Positions 12,071-21,441 of a stretch of 64,000 nt of DNA are shown in pieces. This DNA is from Bicyclus anynana (taxonomy: Eukaryota; Arthropoda; Insecta; Lepidoptera; Nymphalidae), in NCBI RefSeq assembly GCF_947172395.1, contig NC_069095.1:15164271-15228270 (forward strand). Reading direction: 5' to 3'. The position numbers and the translations under genes are program-made. Position 1 is the first letter of the stretch. Each line of letters begins with the position of its first letter. Below the pieces are notes generated by a model. The model was given only the letters and a program-made list of their open reading frames with translations. It was not told the DNA's origin and did no database searches.

Positions 12071-12318
12071 TTTGATCCTGACATTACAACATTACAAAAA
12101 GACACTGCTATTTTATTTCTATAGGCAACGATTTTATACTATTTGATATGTTACGTGCCTACAAAAACACTGCAAAATGTAATCCGAATTTTGCTACTTC
12201 CAACAACCGGACTACAACTACATGCACAATTTTTGTGTTTACTTGCATTATATTTACGTTTAAATAGTTCTTACACTTCCTGAACACGACATTATAGACA
12301 ATGTCTTGTTGTTATTTG

Positions 12319-12390
12319 TTAACCGACTTCCAAAAAGGAGGAGGTTCTACGTTCGGCTGTATGTATGCTTTATTTTTTTAAATAACCTTC
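12319..12390 (+). repeat. 'TTAACCGACTTCC' repeat fragment
   Basis: 'TTAACCGACTTCCAAAAAGG' plus 'AGGAGGTTCTACGTTCGGC' matches the copy at 7190 closely. It is a short dispersed repeat with no gene. Confidence 0.55.
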
Positions 12391-13299
12391 GTTGTTTGCT
12401 ATGCAACTAAATGAAATTAAGACAATCAGCCACTGTTGTTCGCCGCAGTTTCAATGATCTAGTGCCTAAATCTTTGACTGAACAATATTGCTATAGAATA
12501 TCTAAAATGTCAAAGCCAAAACGTGTCTAATCTGCACAAAACTCCAGAACCCGATCTCAAAGCTATTATTTTCGCAAAACGCGTTATTATTTCAAACTTC
12601 TGTGAAACAGCGAGACAGAATTCCACCTCCCAATACCTACCGGAATTTGATTTCAGTTCAAATCCGCAGTGAAATAATTCGGAAGCGAATAATTTCAGTC
12701 ATTCTATTATTATATTGTTTGAATCAACAGTTGTCGGATCAAATATTGTATTCATTATTTCGAAATATGTTTAATCTGTTTTTGGAAAATGGTTTTCTAC
12801 CTTACAGCGGTTGTTGGAAGTAACGATGCTACTTTCATTGTACGTGAATAATATTATTCTCGTAATTGAAATATTCTGATACAAAGTTATTTATGGAGCT
12901 TATAAATACATTGCTAATACGAGTACCAAGATACTTTAAACCAGATATTAAAATTTTATGTTTAGCTTAATGTGTTAGTTACCTACTTCTTCATCGATTT
13001 GGTTGATATTTGGAGATAATTTGAAAATTAAAAACAAAATATATTGACATTAATACATACTTTTATCCTGTAAATATAGTATCCGCGACGTTTCTAAAAA
13101 TAAAATTTCTCGCCGACGATATCATCAAAATAAATTTTGATACACTAAACAGATAATGTAACTTATCTTTTGACTATCAATAGGCGAAGTCAAAATTTGT
13201 AGATTATGATTTTGTAAGTTTTTGTCATTTCGGTAGTTTTAGGAAGTCAACAGAGTACCATTTAAAACATTTAAAACTACTATCCCTACGATTTACAGT
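12391..13299. other. Non-coding stretch
   Basis: Nothing supportable was seen. It is AT-rich with random short ORFs. Confidence 0.4.
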
Positions 13300-13372
13300 T
13301 GCACGTGCAGACCGTGCTCGAGCTCAGCAGTGAACCGAATATGGGTTGAAATGATGATGATGATGATGATAT
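13300..13372 (+). repeat. SINE family B, 3' tail
   Basis: 'GCTCGAGCTCAGCAGTGAAC' then 'CGAATATGGGTTG' and an (ATG)n run ending at 13371 are the last ~70 bp of family B. The tRNA head is absent. Confidence 0.75.
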
Positions 13373-14087
13373 AAATGAACGTAAAGTCTCACTGAATCGG
13401 CGAAGATTATATTTTTTCAATTTCGACTTAACGTACATGCCTATACAGTATAGTTTTTAAGACCTTACTTAATAACCAGAAGCTTCTTTGTGCCAGAAAT
13501 ATCTTGTACTGCCGTTCTGTTCAACAACACAACACAATTCCATTGTGGTTTAGCTCGTTATAGTTGCTAAAAAAATACAAGCTTCTTAGGCCTTCTATGT
13601 CTAGTTGATTAGCATTAAGAACATGCACACCACCTAATAAACAATTATGTGATGCATTGTTTTATGCGATTATTTTTCTTCTTCGCTCATTCTATGAACC
13701 TATTTCTAAAAAAATAAATTAAGAAACTTGTTTATCTGTATCACACAAGACTTACTTTATGTGAATCGCAAATATTAAAGTATACATTTGCAAATATAGC
13801 CAAATATAGTAAAAACGATGCACAAAATAGAAAACGCCAACGTTTTCTGAATATGTATTCACAAATAGGTTCACAATAACACAATACATTCCACAATAGT
13901 CATAGTTTGCGCGGCTCATTCATAAAGTGTTATGAATGAACGTATCTGTGAATGAACGAACTGCGAAGTAACAAGTGGACCCCGTCGTGGGCCCAGACAC
14001 TGAGGCGACGCTTTTGTTATGCTATTTATACTCTGGCCAAGCTAGAGTCATATCTTGTAAAATTGGTTCAGTATAGAAAGAACATTT

Positions 14088-14152
14088 ATCATCATCAGAT
14101 ACAACCCATATTTAGCTCACCGTTGAGCACGGGTCTCCTCTCGGAATGATAA
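14088..14152 (-). repeat. SINE family B, 3' fragment
   Basis: 'CATCATCAGATACAACCCATATTTAGCTCACCGTTGAGCAC' (read in pieces) is the reverse complement of a family B 3' end including the remains of its ATG microsatellite. Confidence 0.65.
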
Positions 14153-15139
14153 TGAATTTTTAGCACCAGATATAAATAAGAGCCATGTTATGTGACGCAT
14201 CTGTCTGTATATCAATGTAAGTAACTATCTATGTAAGTAAGTATGTTTGGGGCATCATAGGTTCTCAACGAATGGACTAATTATATTCTTATTTGTAAGC
14301 TACTGTAAAAAAGGTTAGTTCTATATATATTTATTTATAACTACAGATTTATTATTAATATAGATTGATGTACCTATACCCATTTAGCAAATCTGAATAT
14401 ATCGATTTTCTATTAACCATAGAAAGATGGAAAGAATTTCTAACATAAAAGTCGTTATTCCAGCTCAATTCATGACTTTCAAATTTTGACTTACATAATT
14501 ATTCAAAATTTTAACTAAATTCAATGTAATCTAAGATTATAAGGCTTCAAATTGGGAGGGTTATAATTTATTCAATCATTATGATAAACAGACAGATTTT
14601 TAAATCGTAATGGAACGGTAAATCACTAGGTGGTAGTAGCAAGCCTACCACCATAACAGACCAATTTAGTTATTAAATAATCATAAATTTTTGAATCTAA
14701 TTAATTTTCTCGGTATATAAAATGAAGCCAGAAAGAATCGTCAAAAAGACCCGTTTGAAAGTTTGACGGAACCCTAAATACCGCAGGTTCTAAGAAGATG
14801 CTTGTCCACCATTTTGCCATTTAAACACGACAATATGCAGGTGGTCATTAAATTACCTTTCCGAGCTCATTTCCGTTCGCCCATTGTACCGAATTGTTAA
14901 TAAATTGACTTATGACGCTTTTGCTGGTGCACTTGAAATAATTGTGATCCAAATTGTATGAACTGTAGACGAATAATTGTGAATGGTAGCATTAGAATGA
15001 CTTTAACATCAAGATAATGACCACGAATACTTAAATAAAAGTACAAGATATAAGTACTAAGACCAACGTGGATCGATGGTAAATTAATAATGATCTTACT
15101 TTTTAATTTATATCCTACAAATATTGTATTTAAATTTTA
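14153..15139. other. Non-coding stretch
   Basis: No gene is supported. Around 14190-14250 lie irregular GTAAGTA repeats resembling the 5' part of dispersed Helitron-type repeats. The rest is featureless. Confidence 0.4.
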
Positions 15140-15395
15140 ATTCTCTCATTTATTTATTTCTCCTTTTTTTAATTTAAATTTAATTAACGTAAAATACACA
15201 AAACACTATTAAAAACTTATAAAAAAAAATTCAACCCTCTCGCTGCGGGACATTTGAGTGCCCAAGAAACCGGTGGTCAGGGCTCCAGAGTGAGGAACCT
15301 CCTCACAATACGCGCCGTCCCAAGAATACTTCTACGCCTTTTGTATCCGACTCTTGATCCAACGGTTAAGCGAAAGCTTCATAAGGTGTTGGTCA
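15140..15395 (-). pseudogene. Non-LTR LINE 3' end (copy 2)
   Basis: This is the partner of 6530-6800. It carries the same minus-strand C-terminal codons (ARIVRRFLTLEP, stop), the same 'CCACCGGTTTCTTGGGCACT' 3' UTR and an A-rich tail. Small indels near the upstream end disrupt the frame. The near identity of the two copies over the shared part suggests related insertions of one family. Confidence 0.55.
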
Positions 15396-15915
15396 TATTT
15401 AAATTATTAATATCTCTAAAACGGCTTGGACTATTCTATTTCAACAATATTTTTTTAAAACTTGTGGTTTAAAAACAAAAATGATTTAAAAACTAAACGT
15501 TAGGCGTTAAGCTGGGTCATTATAAATCATTAACATCTATTATCGATATTTCTAAAGTCAAATCTTTACTTTACCGTAATTCCTTCAACCCGGTGGTTAG
15601 GTATAGGTATAGGTTAAATCTTTAATATTTTAAACTAACTAAAAAAAATACGTCAAAACTACATCACAAGTTTATTTTATAGATACATTTGATACAATTA
15701 TCTCATAATTATTTAATGAATCATAATTGCAGCTGGGTACGGATCCTACGCTTTATTATATTTGAGACCCTTTCATCCGTATCTAAGATAGACCTCTCCC
15801 ACTACCTTCAACCTTAGTTCTCATTGAATAGAGTTCAATTTACTTTATTACCTATTTTCTAAACCTATTAACCAAAATAGTCGAAGAGGTGTTGAACTAT
15901 TTTTAAACATGTTCA

Positions 15916-15964
15916 AATTAAACACTCGAAAGTTCAAATTGAACACCTTTTCGAGTGTTTAATT
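15916..15964. repeat. 16-bp hairpin with internal palindrome
   Basis: Arms 15916-15931 and 15949-15964 (AATTAAACACTCGAAA and its reverse complement) pair exactly. The loop itself contains the palindrome GTTCAAATTGAAC. It could be a foldback element remnant or a protein-binding palindrome. Confidence 0.85.
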
Positions 15965-16058
15965 ATAATTAAGGTTTATTACTCTCAATTAAGCATTTTT
16001 ACTAAGTACTAATCTAGATTTTAAAAACAGAACTTACCATATTGTGAATTAATTATAA

Positions 16059-16237
16059 CTAGTGGATGCCCGCAACTTCGTCCGCGTGGAATTCAGTTTT
16101 TCACAAATCCCACATAACCATAGATGTTTCCGGGATGAAAAGTATATGTGATATCTATTTCCATTCCAAATTCCAGCGTAAAGGAGGAACAAACATACAC
16201 ACACACAAACTTTCGCCTTTTATATTATTTAGTGTGA
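16059..16237 (-). mobile_element. Non-autonomous Helitron
   Basis: The + strand begins ACTAGTGGATGCCCGC, the reverse complement of a 3' end GCGGGCATCCACTAG^T, and ends with AATATAA..TAGTGTGA, the complement of a TCACACTAAATAATAT start. Internal phrases 'AATTCAGTTTTTCACAAATCCC' and 'GGAATTTGGAATGGAAATAGAT' (complement) match the copies at 25841 and 46611. Confidence 0.7.
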
Positions 16238-17454
16238 TTTTAAATATATAACATTATATACTATTTTTACAATCAATGTGTATTAACAATATTGTTAAAA
16301 GTAACAGACGGTCCACTGGATCTTCAAGCAATCGCCTTGCATTTTCTTAAATGCGCTGCCCTACATAATATGCAACTTGATGTATCAGATTTTTTGTTAA
16401 AAGTTTGAGATTAATTTAAAACCACGCCCTTATTGTGCGAAATACTCCTGGCGACATGAAAGTATAAATAACTTTATTGAAGCGAAGCTTATAAATTAAT
16501 TTGAAGACCAATCATTGTTCATTTTGAATCATCATGATACAAATTTGTTATTGTTTTTTAAATAGTCATAAAAAGTTGTGGCGATAAGTGAAGTAAACAT
16601 AAAAATAATAACCTCAATTTACGAGGGTGAAACCCGCCTTGATGTTGTAATCTTTCTTGTAAGAGCTGTGTCATAAAGCGATCTTCAAATAAATAATCAA
16701 TTGTTTTTCGAACACTATGAGTTAATTAAACTGGTTTTGTCTACTTTCTTTTCCACTTGCACTTTGTAGTCATACAAGACTACAAACTGAAAGTGGGTAG
16801 AATCTTCAATGAAATAGTCTACCAGCTCTTCGTCTAGTGTCAGTCAATGTTTGCGATACATTGTTATCTCGCTCCATTGTCCGCTCGTATCAGGATTCGT
16901 GATCATATTTGGCTTCGACAGATTTTTTAACAATGGACGAAAATCTGCCCGAAAGGATTGCTTTTTTGAGCGATGCCATCTTTTACGTGCCTCTGTGTAT
17001 GCCGTGATGAAATATTTTGTAAACATTTCGCCATTATCTCGCTCATTGAACTGACGTTGCCGAAATGAGGTTTACTTTTTTTACGGTATAAATGCTCGAG
17101 TAAAGTCATGCCTGATGGAAATCAATGATAAGGTCTAGGTTGGCGTGCTCTTGCCTAGCAAAAGCGTATTTATTTTTGCTTTAGAATCTAAATCTAATTA
17201 TCTATCTACGAGGTCAGTATAAGTTCTAAATCACCTCTCTTAAAAGGAGGAATACCTGACTCTGTAGTGAATCATCATAATATAAATTTATATTATTTAA
17301 AAAACCCCTGAAGGTCATGAAATTAATTAGAATAATGACGTTTATGCCAGAAATTCCTTCAGAATCTTATTACACAAATTTTGTAGCAATATAATTTTGT
17401 CAGTAAGCCGAATAAAAGAAACTTGATTATTTTTATTTCAATATCATTTTTTCT
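16238..17454. other. Non-coding stretch, possible regulatory block
   Basis: No gene or bounded repeat is visible. Positions 16840-17060 are less AT-rich and unlike the repeats elsewhere, with CCATTGT and ACAATGG (Sox-type) sites about 55 bp apart. This could be a regulatory element of the homeobox gene 4.4 kb downstream, but there is no direct evidence. Confidence 0.25.
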
Positions 17455-17626
17455 TCATTATTAATCCATATTCTGCTCACTGCTGAGCTCGAGTCTCCTC
17501 TCAGAATGAGAGGATTTAGGCCAATAGTCCACCACGCTGGCCCAATGCGGAATGGCAGACTTCACACACGCAAAGAATTAATAAAATTCTCTAGTATGCA
17601 GGTTTCCTCACGATTATGTATTTGAG
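17455..17626 (-). repeat. SINE family B, head-truncated
   Basis: It runs from the complement of the 3' tail (TCATTATTAATCCATATTC) to 'GCAGGTTTCCTCACGAT', then stops abruptly at a junction with the LINE fragment that begins at 17631. About half the SINE, including the tRNA head, is missing. Confidence 0.75.
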
Positions 17627-17630
17627 CCGT

Positions 17631-17817
17631 TTGCGGTCGAAACGCTAGGTCCGTGGGGTCCGAGTACACGCTTTCTTTAAAAGAAATCGCAAAACGATTA
17701 ATCGACGCCTCCCGTGACCAGAAGGCTGGCCTAAATTTAGGTCAGAGAATCAGTATTGTCGTACAACGTGGCAATACTGCCAGCCTTCTGGGCACTTTAC
17801 CAATGATCATCGATTAA
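17631..17817 (+). pseudogene. Non-LTR LINE, ORF2 C-terminus, one frameshift
   Basis: Translation gives FEPFAVETLGPWGPST, then after a one-base shift SLKEIAKRLIDAS...QRISIVVQRGNTASLLGTLP and a TAA at 17815-17817. This FEPFAVETLGPWG...QRGNxxSxxGT pattern is familiar as the end of reverse-transcriptase ORFs of non-LTR elements (general knowledge; clade not asserted). An AT-rich 3' UTR follows to about 18000. The frameshift makes it a pseudogene. Confidence 0.7.
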
Positions 17818-17989
17818 CCTAAGTTTGTAGATATAATTTTAAATTTATTTTTATTTTATTTTAATAATAAGTGTAGGTTAGGTAAGCTACTAGTTATTTA
17901 AATAGTATTGTAGTTAGTTAGTGTAAATAATTATAAAAGCAAACTTAAGTTAAAATAAATAATAGCAAAATTAAATACATACGTAGATG

Positions 17990-18055
17990 GAAGAAAACAT
18001 ACCGATCAACTTGAGAATCTCCTCCTCTAAAATCGGTTAATAAGATAAACCGGTG
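17990..18055 (-). repeat. 'AACCGATTTTAGAGGAGG' repeat fragment
   Basis: 'TTGAGAATCTCCTCCTCTAA' followed by 'AATCGGTTAATAAG' is the reverse complement of the dispersed TTAACCGACTTC..GGAGGAGG repeat. Confidence 0.45.
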
Positions 18056-18324
18056 TTTCACCACACGTTGACTTTGCCAGCACAGGTAAGGTCGTGGAAG
18101 CTATTACCAGGCTTTCAGTGCTAATCGAGTGAAGTACTGCACTGCAGTTAAGGCATTTGGCTTAACAATTTGATGGACTAAGCCTGTTATACTGTAATAG
18201 AGTCTCTATGGCACATTGTTACACTTAATGATTCCAAATAACGTTTGGAGTTTGATTCTAGCCTTTCAAATTAGGCACTGGTTACTAAACTTATCTCACG
18301 CTTTGGCACATTGGTCAAAATTCT

Positions 18325-18475
18325 AAATTCATTTATTTCAAGTAGGCTCAGTATACAAGCACTTTTGACACGTCAGTTGACTATTTGTAAAGATTCTACC
18401 ACCGGTTCGGAATGCTGGTTCTGCTGAGAAGATACCGGCAAGAAACTCAATAGTTGCTCCTTTTAAAGTCTAAAG
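18325..18475 (-). repeat. LINE 3' UTR tail
   Basis: 'ATTCATTTATTTCAAGTAGG' ... 'ACCACCGGTTCGGAATGC' ... 'GGCAAGAAACTCAATAGTTG' is the reverse complement of the tail at 59665-59822, where it follows an ORF2 C-terminus. This is therefore a 5'-truncated insertion of the same LINE family. Confidence 0.7.
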
Positions 18476-18949
18476 TGGTCTAAAGACTGAATAGAAAACA
18501 ATAAATGTTTAGCGGCAGATATTAGCATGGTGGTAGTATCTACTTACCTAGACGAGCTCTGTCACAACTTCAAATGACTGCATCAATTATAATAGATAAT
18601 AATATACTAAATATTAATATTTAACGTAAGATGATAAAAGTCGCGTCAAAATACGTAAGTAAGTATTACATTAGCGTAAGCCGACGGGCAGATACAAGCA
18701 AAATTACTAATCAAAATTAGCTTTTTGATTTCTTTTACTATGTTGGTAAATTGATAATTATATTGAATATCATAATCATGATAATAACTTGAACATGATA
18801 ATCACTTGAATTTAATAATAATAATAATCAATCTTTATTTCAGATAACAAAATCCATAAATTACATTCAATTGATTAAATTTTAATATCCTATTGTTAGT
18901 AATATTAGTAGTTATGGGTACTTGAAAAAACTAAATTAATATTAAATTT

Positions 18950-19125
18950 ATCCGCGTGAAATTATTTTTTCCACAAATCCCGTTTTTCATGAGATTTTCC
19001 GTGATATAAAGCCTATATTTTGATCAATAACCACTTCTTTCTTCTAGTGAAAGTCCCATTAGTATTTTTTCATTTCAGTTGTACCAGAGATTAGCCCGTA
19101 CAAACAGACAAACAGAAAAAAAGGT
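18950..19125 (-). repeat. Helitron-related fragment
   Basis: 'ATCCGCGTGAAATTATTTTTTCCACAAATCCCG' (in pieces) and 'TAAAGCCTATATTTTGATC' resemble the complement of the internal part of the Helitrons here. Termini are absent. Confidence 0.45.
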
Positions 19126-19154
19126 TGTTTTTTTTTAGTATCATGTAAGTTCAC

Positions 19155-19476
19155 GGCCTCCGTGGCGCAGTGTTGTGCGCGGTGGATTTACAAGACGGAG
19201 GCCCTGGGTACGATCCCCGGCTGGGCCGATTGAGGTTTTCTTAATTGGTCCAGGTAGGAGGCTTTGGCCGTGGCTAGTTACCACCCTACCGACACAGACA
19301 TGCCGCCAAGCGATTTAGCGTTCAGTTACGATGTCGTGTAGAAACCGAAAGGGGTGTGGATTTTCATCCTCCTCCTAACAAGTTAGCCCGCTTCCATCTT
19401 AGATTCATCATCACTTACCATCAGGTGAGATAGGGCTAACTTGTAAGGAATAAAAATAAAAAAAAGTAACCTTTAT
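19155..19476 (+). repeat. SINE family A, near full length
   Basis: tRNA-like head: GGCCTCCGTGGCGCAGTG (A-box region), 'GCGCGGTGGATTTACAAGAC', and B box GGTACGATCCC followed by CGGCTGGGCC. The body is 'GATTGAGGTTTTCTTAATTGG', 'TAGTTACCACCCTACCGAC', 'GTCGTGTAGAAACCGAAAGG', 'CAAGTTAGCCCGCTTCCATC' and 'TCACTTACCATCAGGTGAGA', with an A-rich tail. Other copies are at 48715, 49391 and 51880. It is a Pol III retroposon, not a tRNA gene, because the head lacks a complete acceptor stem. Confidence 0.85.
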
Positions 19477-20129
19477 TTATCTGCTCTTGTAATTAATAAT
19501 AATTCAATGTTCAAATGAAGCCATCTTACATTGTATGCACACACTAAAGAAGTAACCAGTTTTCGCTACATGGGGTTTGTAGAAAGCCATGAAAGCACTA
19601 ATAATCCCATTATAAGACCCATCACATAGCACTTAACGTTCAAAGAGATCTCAAAGAGTTACATTCAAATTAATGCCGACATGATAATAACACGAATTGA
19701 TCCACAATTACCGTTCACAACAATGTTATTCATCCCTTTAATATTTCATAAACTAGTTTCTGTAATAAGGGTTCTTTTAAGGGCGGGGCCAGTACACACA
19801 CCCCCTTCGATTCCTTTTGCGAGTATCAAAATCACGTGTACAACAGACGGTCTGCATTACAGGGCATTCATACCCAATTAATGTGCTTCTGATAGTTGGA
19901 TTGATTGGTTTTGATACTTTCTAAATATAACCTTTTGGCAAGTATCAAAACAATTAAAACAATCAGTTCAGATACCCTGAAATACACAGTAAGTAGGTAA
20001 ATGTCAATCATTAACTATTAACTTTTACAAGATTTACAAAAAAATAAATAAAATACTTTTCAACTTTTGTGTTGCCCGCCGACTCTACACTGTAGTCGAA
20101 TACAAAATATAAAATCAACAAACAATACT

Positions 20130-20468
20130 AAATATAAAATCTTTTTTACGAAAAAATTCAACCGACTTTAAAATTACAAACATAAACTAAAAAGCGAAAA
20201 ATAACATCGTATGTGCTACCTTCTGATCACTTTGAAGACGGTGCCAACCAGTGGCGTATTACTTTTATTATAGCCGTTTCTGAAAGAACCAAGGGGACGA
20301 ACCGTCTGAAAATCCTAAAACTTTATGATTTAAACTTGAGTTAATGCAATGCATCTCTGTGTTGGCACCACCTTCAAAATGATCACATACGATTTTATTT
20401 TTCACTTTTTATTTTTGTAATTTTGAGGTCGGGTGAATTTTTTTGTTAAAAAGATTTAATATTTCTGT
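20130..20468. mobile_element. MITE with ~100-bp imperfect inverted ends
   Basis: Left end 20130-20250 and right end 20352-20468 are reverse complements with scattered differences. Left: 'AAAAAATTCAACCGACTTTA', 'GCGAAAAATAACATCGTATG', 'GAAGACGGTGCCAACC'. Right complement: 'AAAAAATTCACCCGACCTCA', 'GTGAAAAATAAAATCGTATG', 'GAAGGTGGTGCCAACA'. The centre is about 100 bp with no ORF. It lies about 1 kb upstream of the homeobox gene. Superfamily and target duplication are unclear. Confidence 0.7.
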
Positions 20469-20554
20469 TGTTATGTTTAGCATAGTGAACCAAAGCGCCA
20501 CAGTACGGGCGCCACAGTTATTTTCAACACTTTTTAAAAACAATTTATAAAAAA

Positions 20555-20717
20555 AAAATGTTAGCCATTCATTACGACTAATATTCATCTTTTCCTTCCC
20601 TTTTCATCCTAGTGTCCTCACTTGGGCTTGGGTACTGCAATAGTCCAACAGGCGGGAATCAAACCTGTGACCTCTGGATGTTAAGTCCAGCCCCTTAACC
20701 GTGGAGCTACAGAAGCT
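20555..20717 (-). repeat. tRNA-derived SINE or tRNA-like gene remnant
   Basis: The minus strand reads TAGCTCCACGGTTAAGGG (A box), CTGGA-CTTAACA-TCCAG (a perfect 5-bp anticodon stem with TAA in the loop) and AGGTTTGATTCCCG (B box). The 5' and 3' ends do not form an acceptor stem and non-tRNA sequence follows, so a SINE head is preferred over a tRNA gene. It is one of the better-preserved tRNA-like folds in the window. Confidence 0.5.
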
Positions 20718-21320
20718 TAATTTTGAAATAAGTTTTATTCATTCTTGAAAATCTAATTTAATTATCGATGAAGTTGTACGGTTTCAAGTTGTGTACATAA
20801 TAATATGAGTACCTATGGCAATATCTATTAAAGGTAACTACCTACTCATAATATGAAACCGTACAAATCTAAATATATTTGTATTGGTTTTCGTAAGATT
20901 TTTAATATTCCAGATAGTTTTTAGATTAGACCACTATCTAACCTAACGGTACCTAAAGAGTATGATGACATATACATTTTATGAATCACAAAACACAGGC
21001 TTGGGAAATATATACTGAAAGTACCCGTACCATAGATAAGAGAAAATGTAACTTTAAGAAAATTGCATATCTACTCTATAACTACCGAGGCGGATGGCGG
21101 AAAAATTAAAATCATATCGATCTAAAACAGTAACCAAATCGAGTTTAATGAGACAGATATGAGGGATGTTAGGAGCCCATACAAAATTATTCATTGCTAC
21201 TAAAATGTTCCATTCATATGAATACAGTTTTTTTTTTATTCAACTAGTACTGGGGCTGACGGCTCGCCGACAAAAGGGTGGGACGGGCCAAATAATTGCC
21301 AAAACGCTTCGAGTGAGGCC
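20718..21320. other. 5' flank of the homeobox gene
   Basis: AT-rich, non-coding and with no recognised transposon. It probably includes cis-regulatory sequence because it separates the last repeat from the promoter-proximal block. Confidence 0.35.
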
Positions 21321-21355
21321 CATTGTGTTTATTTACAATAGGGTGCACTAAGTGG
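21321..21355 (+). promoter_or_regulatory. Promoter-proximal motif cluster upstream of ind
   Basis: CATTGTG (21321-21327) and ACAAT (21335-21339) are Sox-type cores in inverted orientation flanking TGTTTATTTA, a forkhead-type match. CTAAGTGG (21348-21355) is close to the NK-2/Vnd consensus TYAAGTGG. In Drosophila, SoxNeuro/Dichaete and Vnd act in the same dorsoventral neural patterning step as ind (established). That these sites work here is inference from spacing alone. Confidence 0.3.
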
Positions 21356-21399
21356 GGGTAGTTTTTGTAATTGTTACTTTAGAATCTCACCCTCAGCAA

Positions 21400-21405
21400 T
21401 CAGTC
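21400..21405 (+). promoter_or_regulatory. Possible initiator TCAGTC
   Basis: TCAGTC matches the arthropod initiator consensus (TCAKTY). AGTCA at 21431-21435 resembles a downstream promoter element but is about 2 bases off ideal spacing. If used, the 5' UTR would be about 40 nt. No convincing TATA box lies upstream. Confidence 0.25.
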
Positions 21406-21441
21406 GTAGGGCAAACCTCGCAGAGAGAACAGTCAGCCAAA

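Noticed and set aside
19155..19230. tRNA gene (GGCCTCCGTGGCGCAGTG...)
   Set aside because: The same head plus a ~250-bp body occurs at several places (49391, 51880, 48715). It is a SINE family, not a tRNA.
20643..20717. tRNA gene with a TAA anticodon on the minus strand
   Set aside because: The anticodon stem is perfect, but acceptor-stem halves do not pair and SINE-type sequence continues past the 3' end. Treated as a SINE head.
21352..21441. N-terminal extension of the homeobox protein from GTG
   Set aside because: GTG is not a normal eukaryotic start. The first in-frame ATG (21442) begins the family-typical MxRSFLVDxLI motif.
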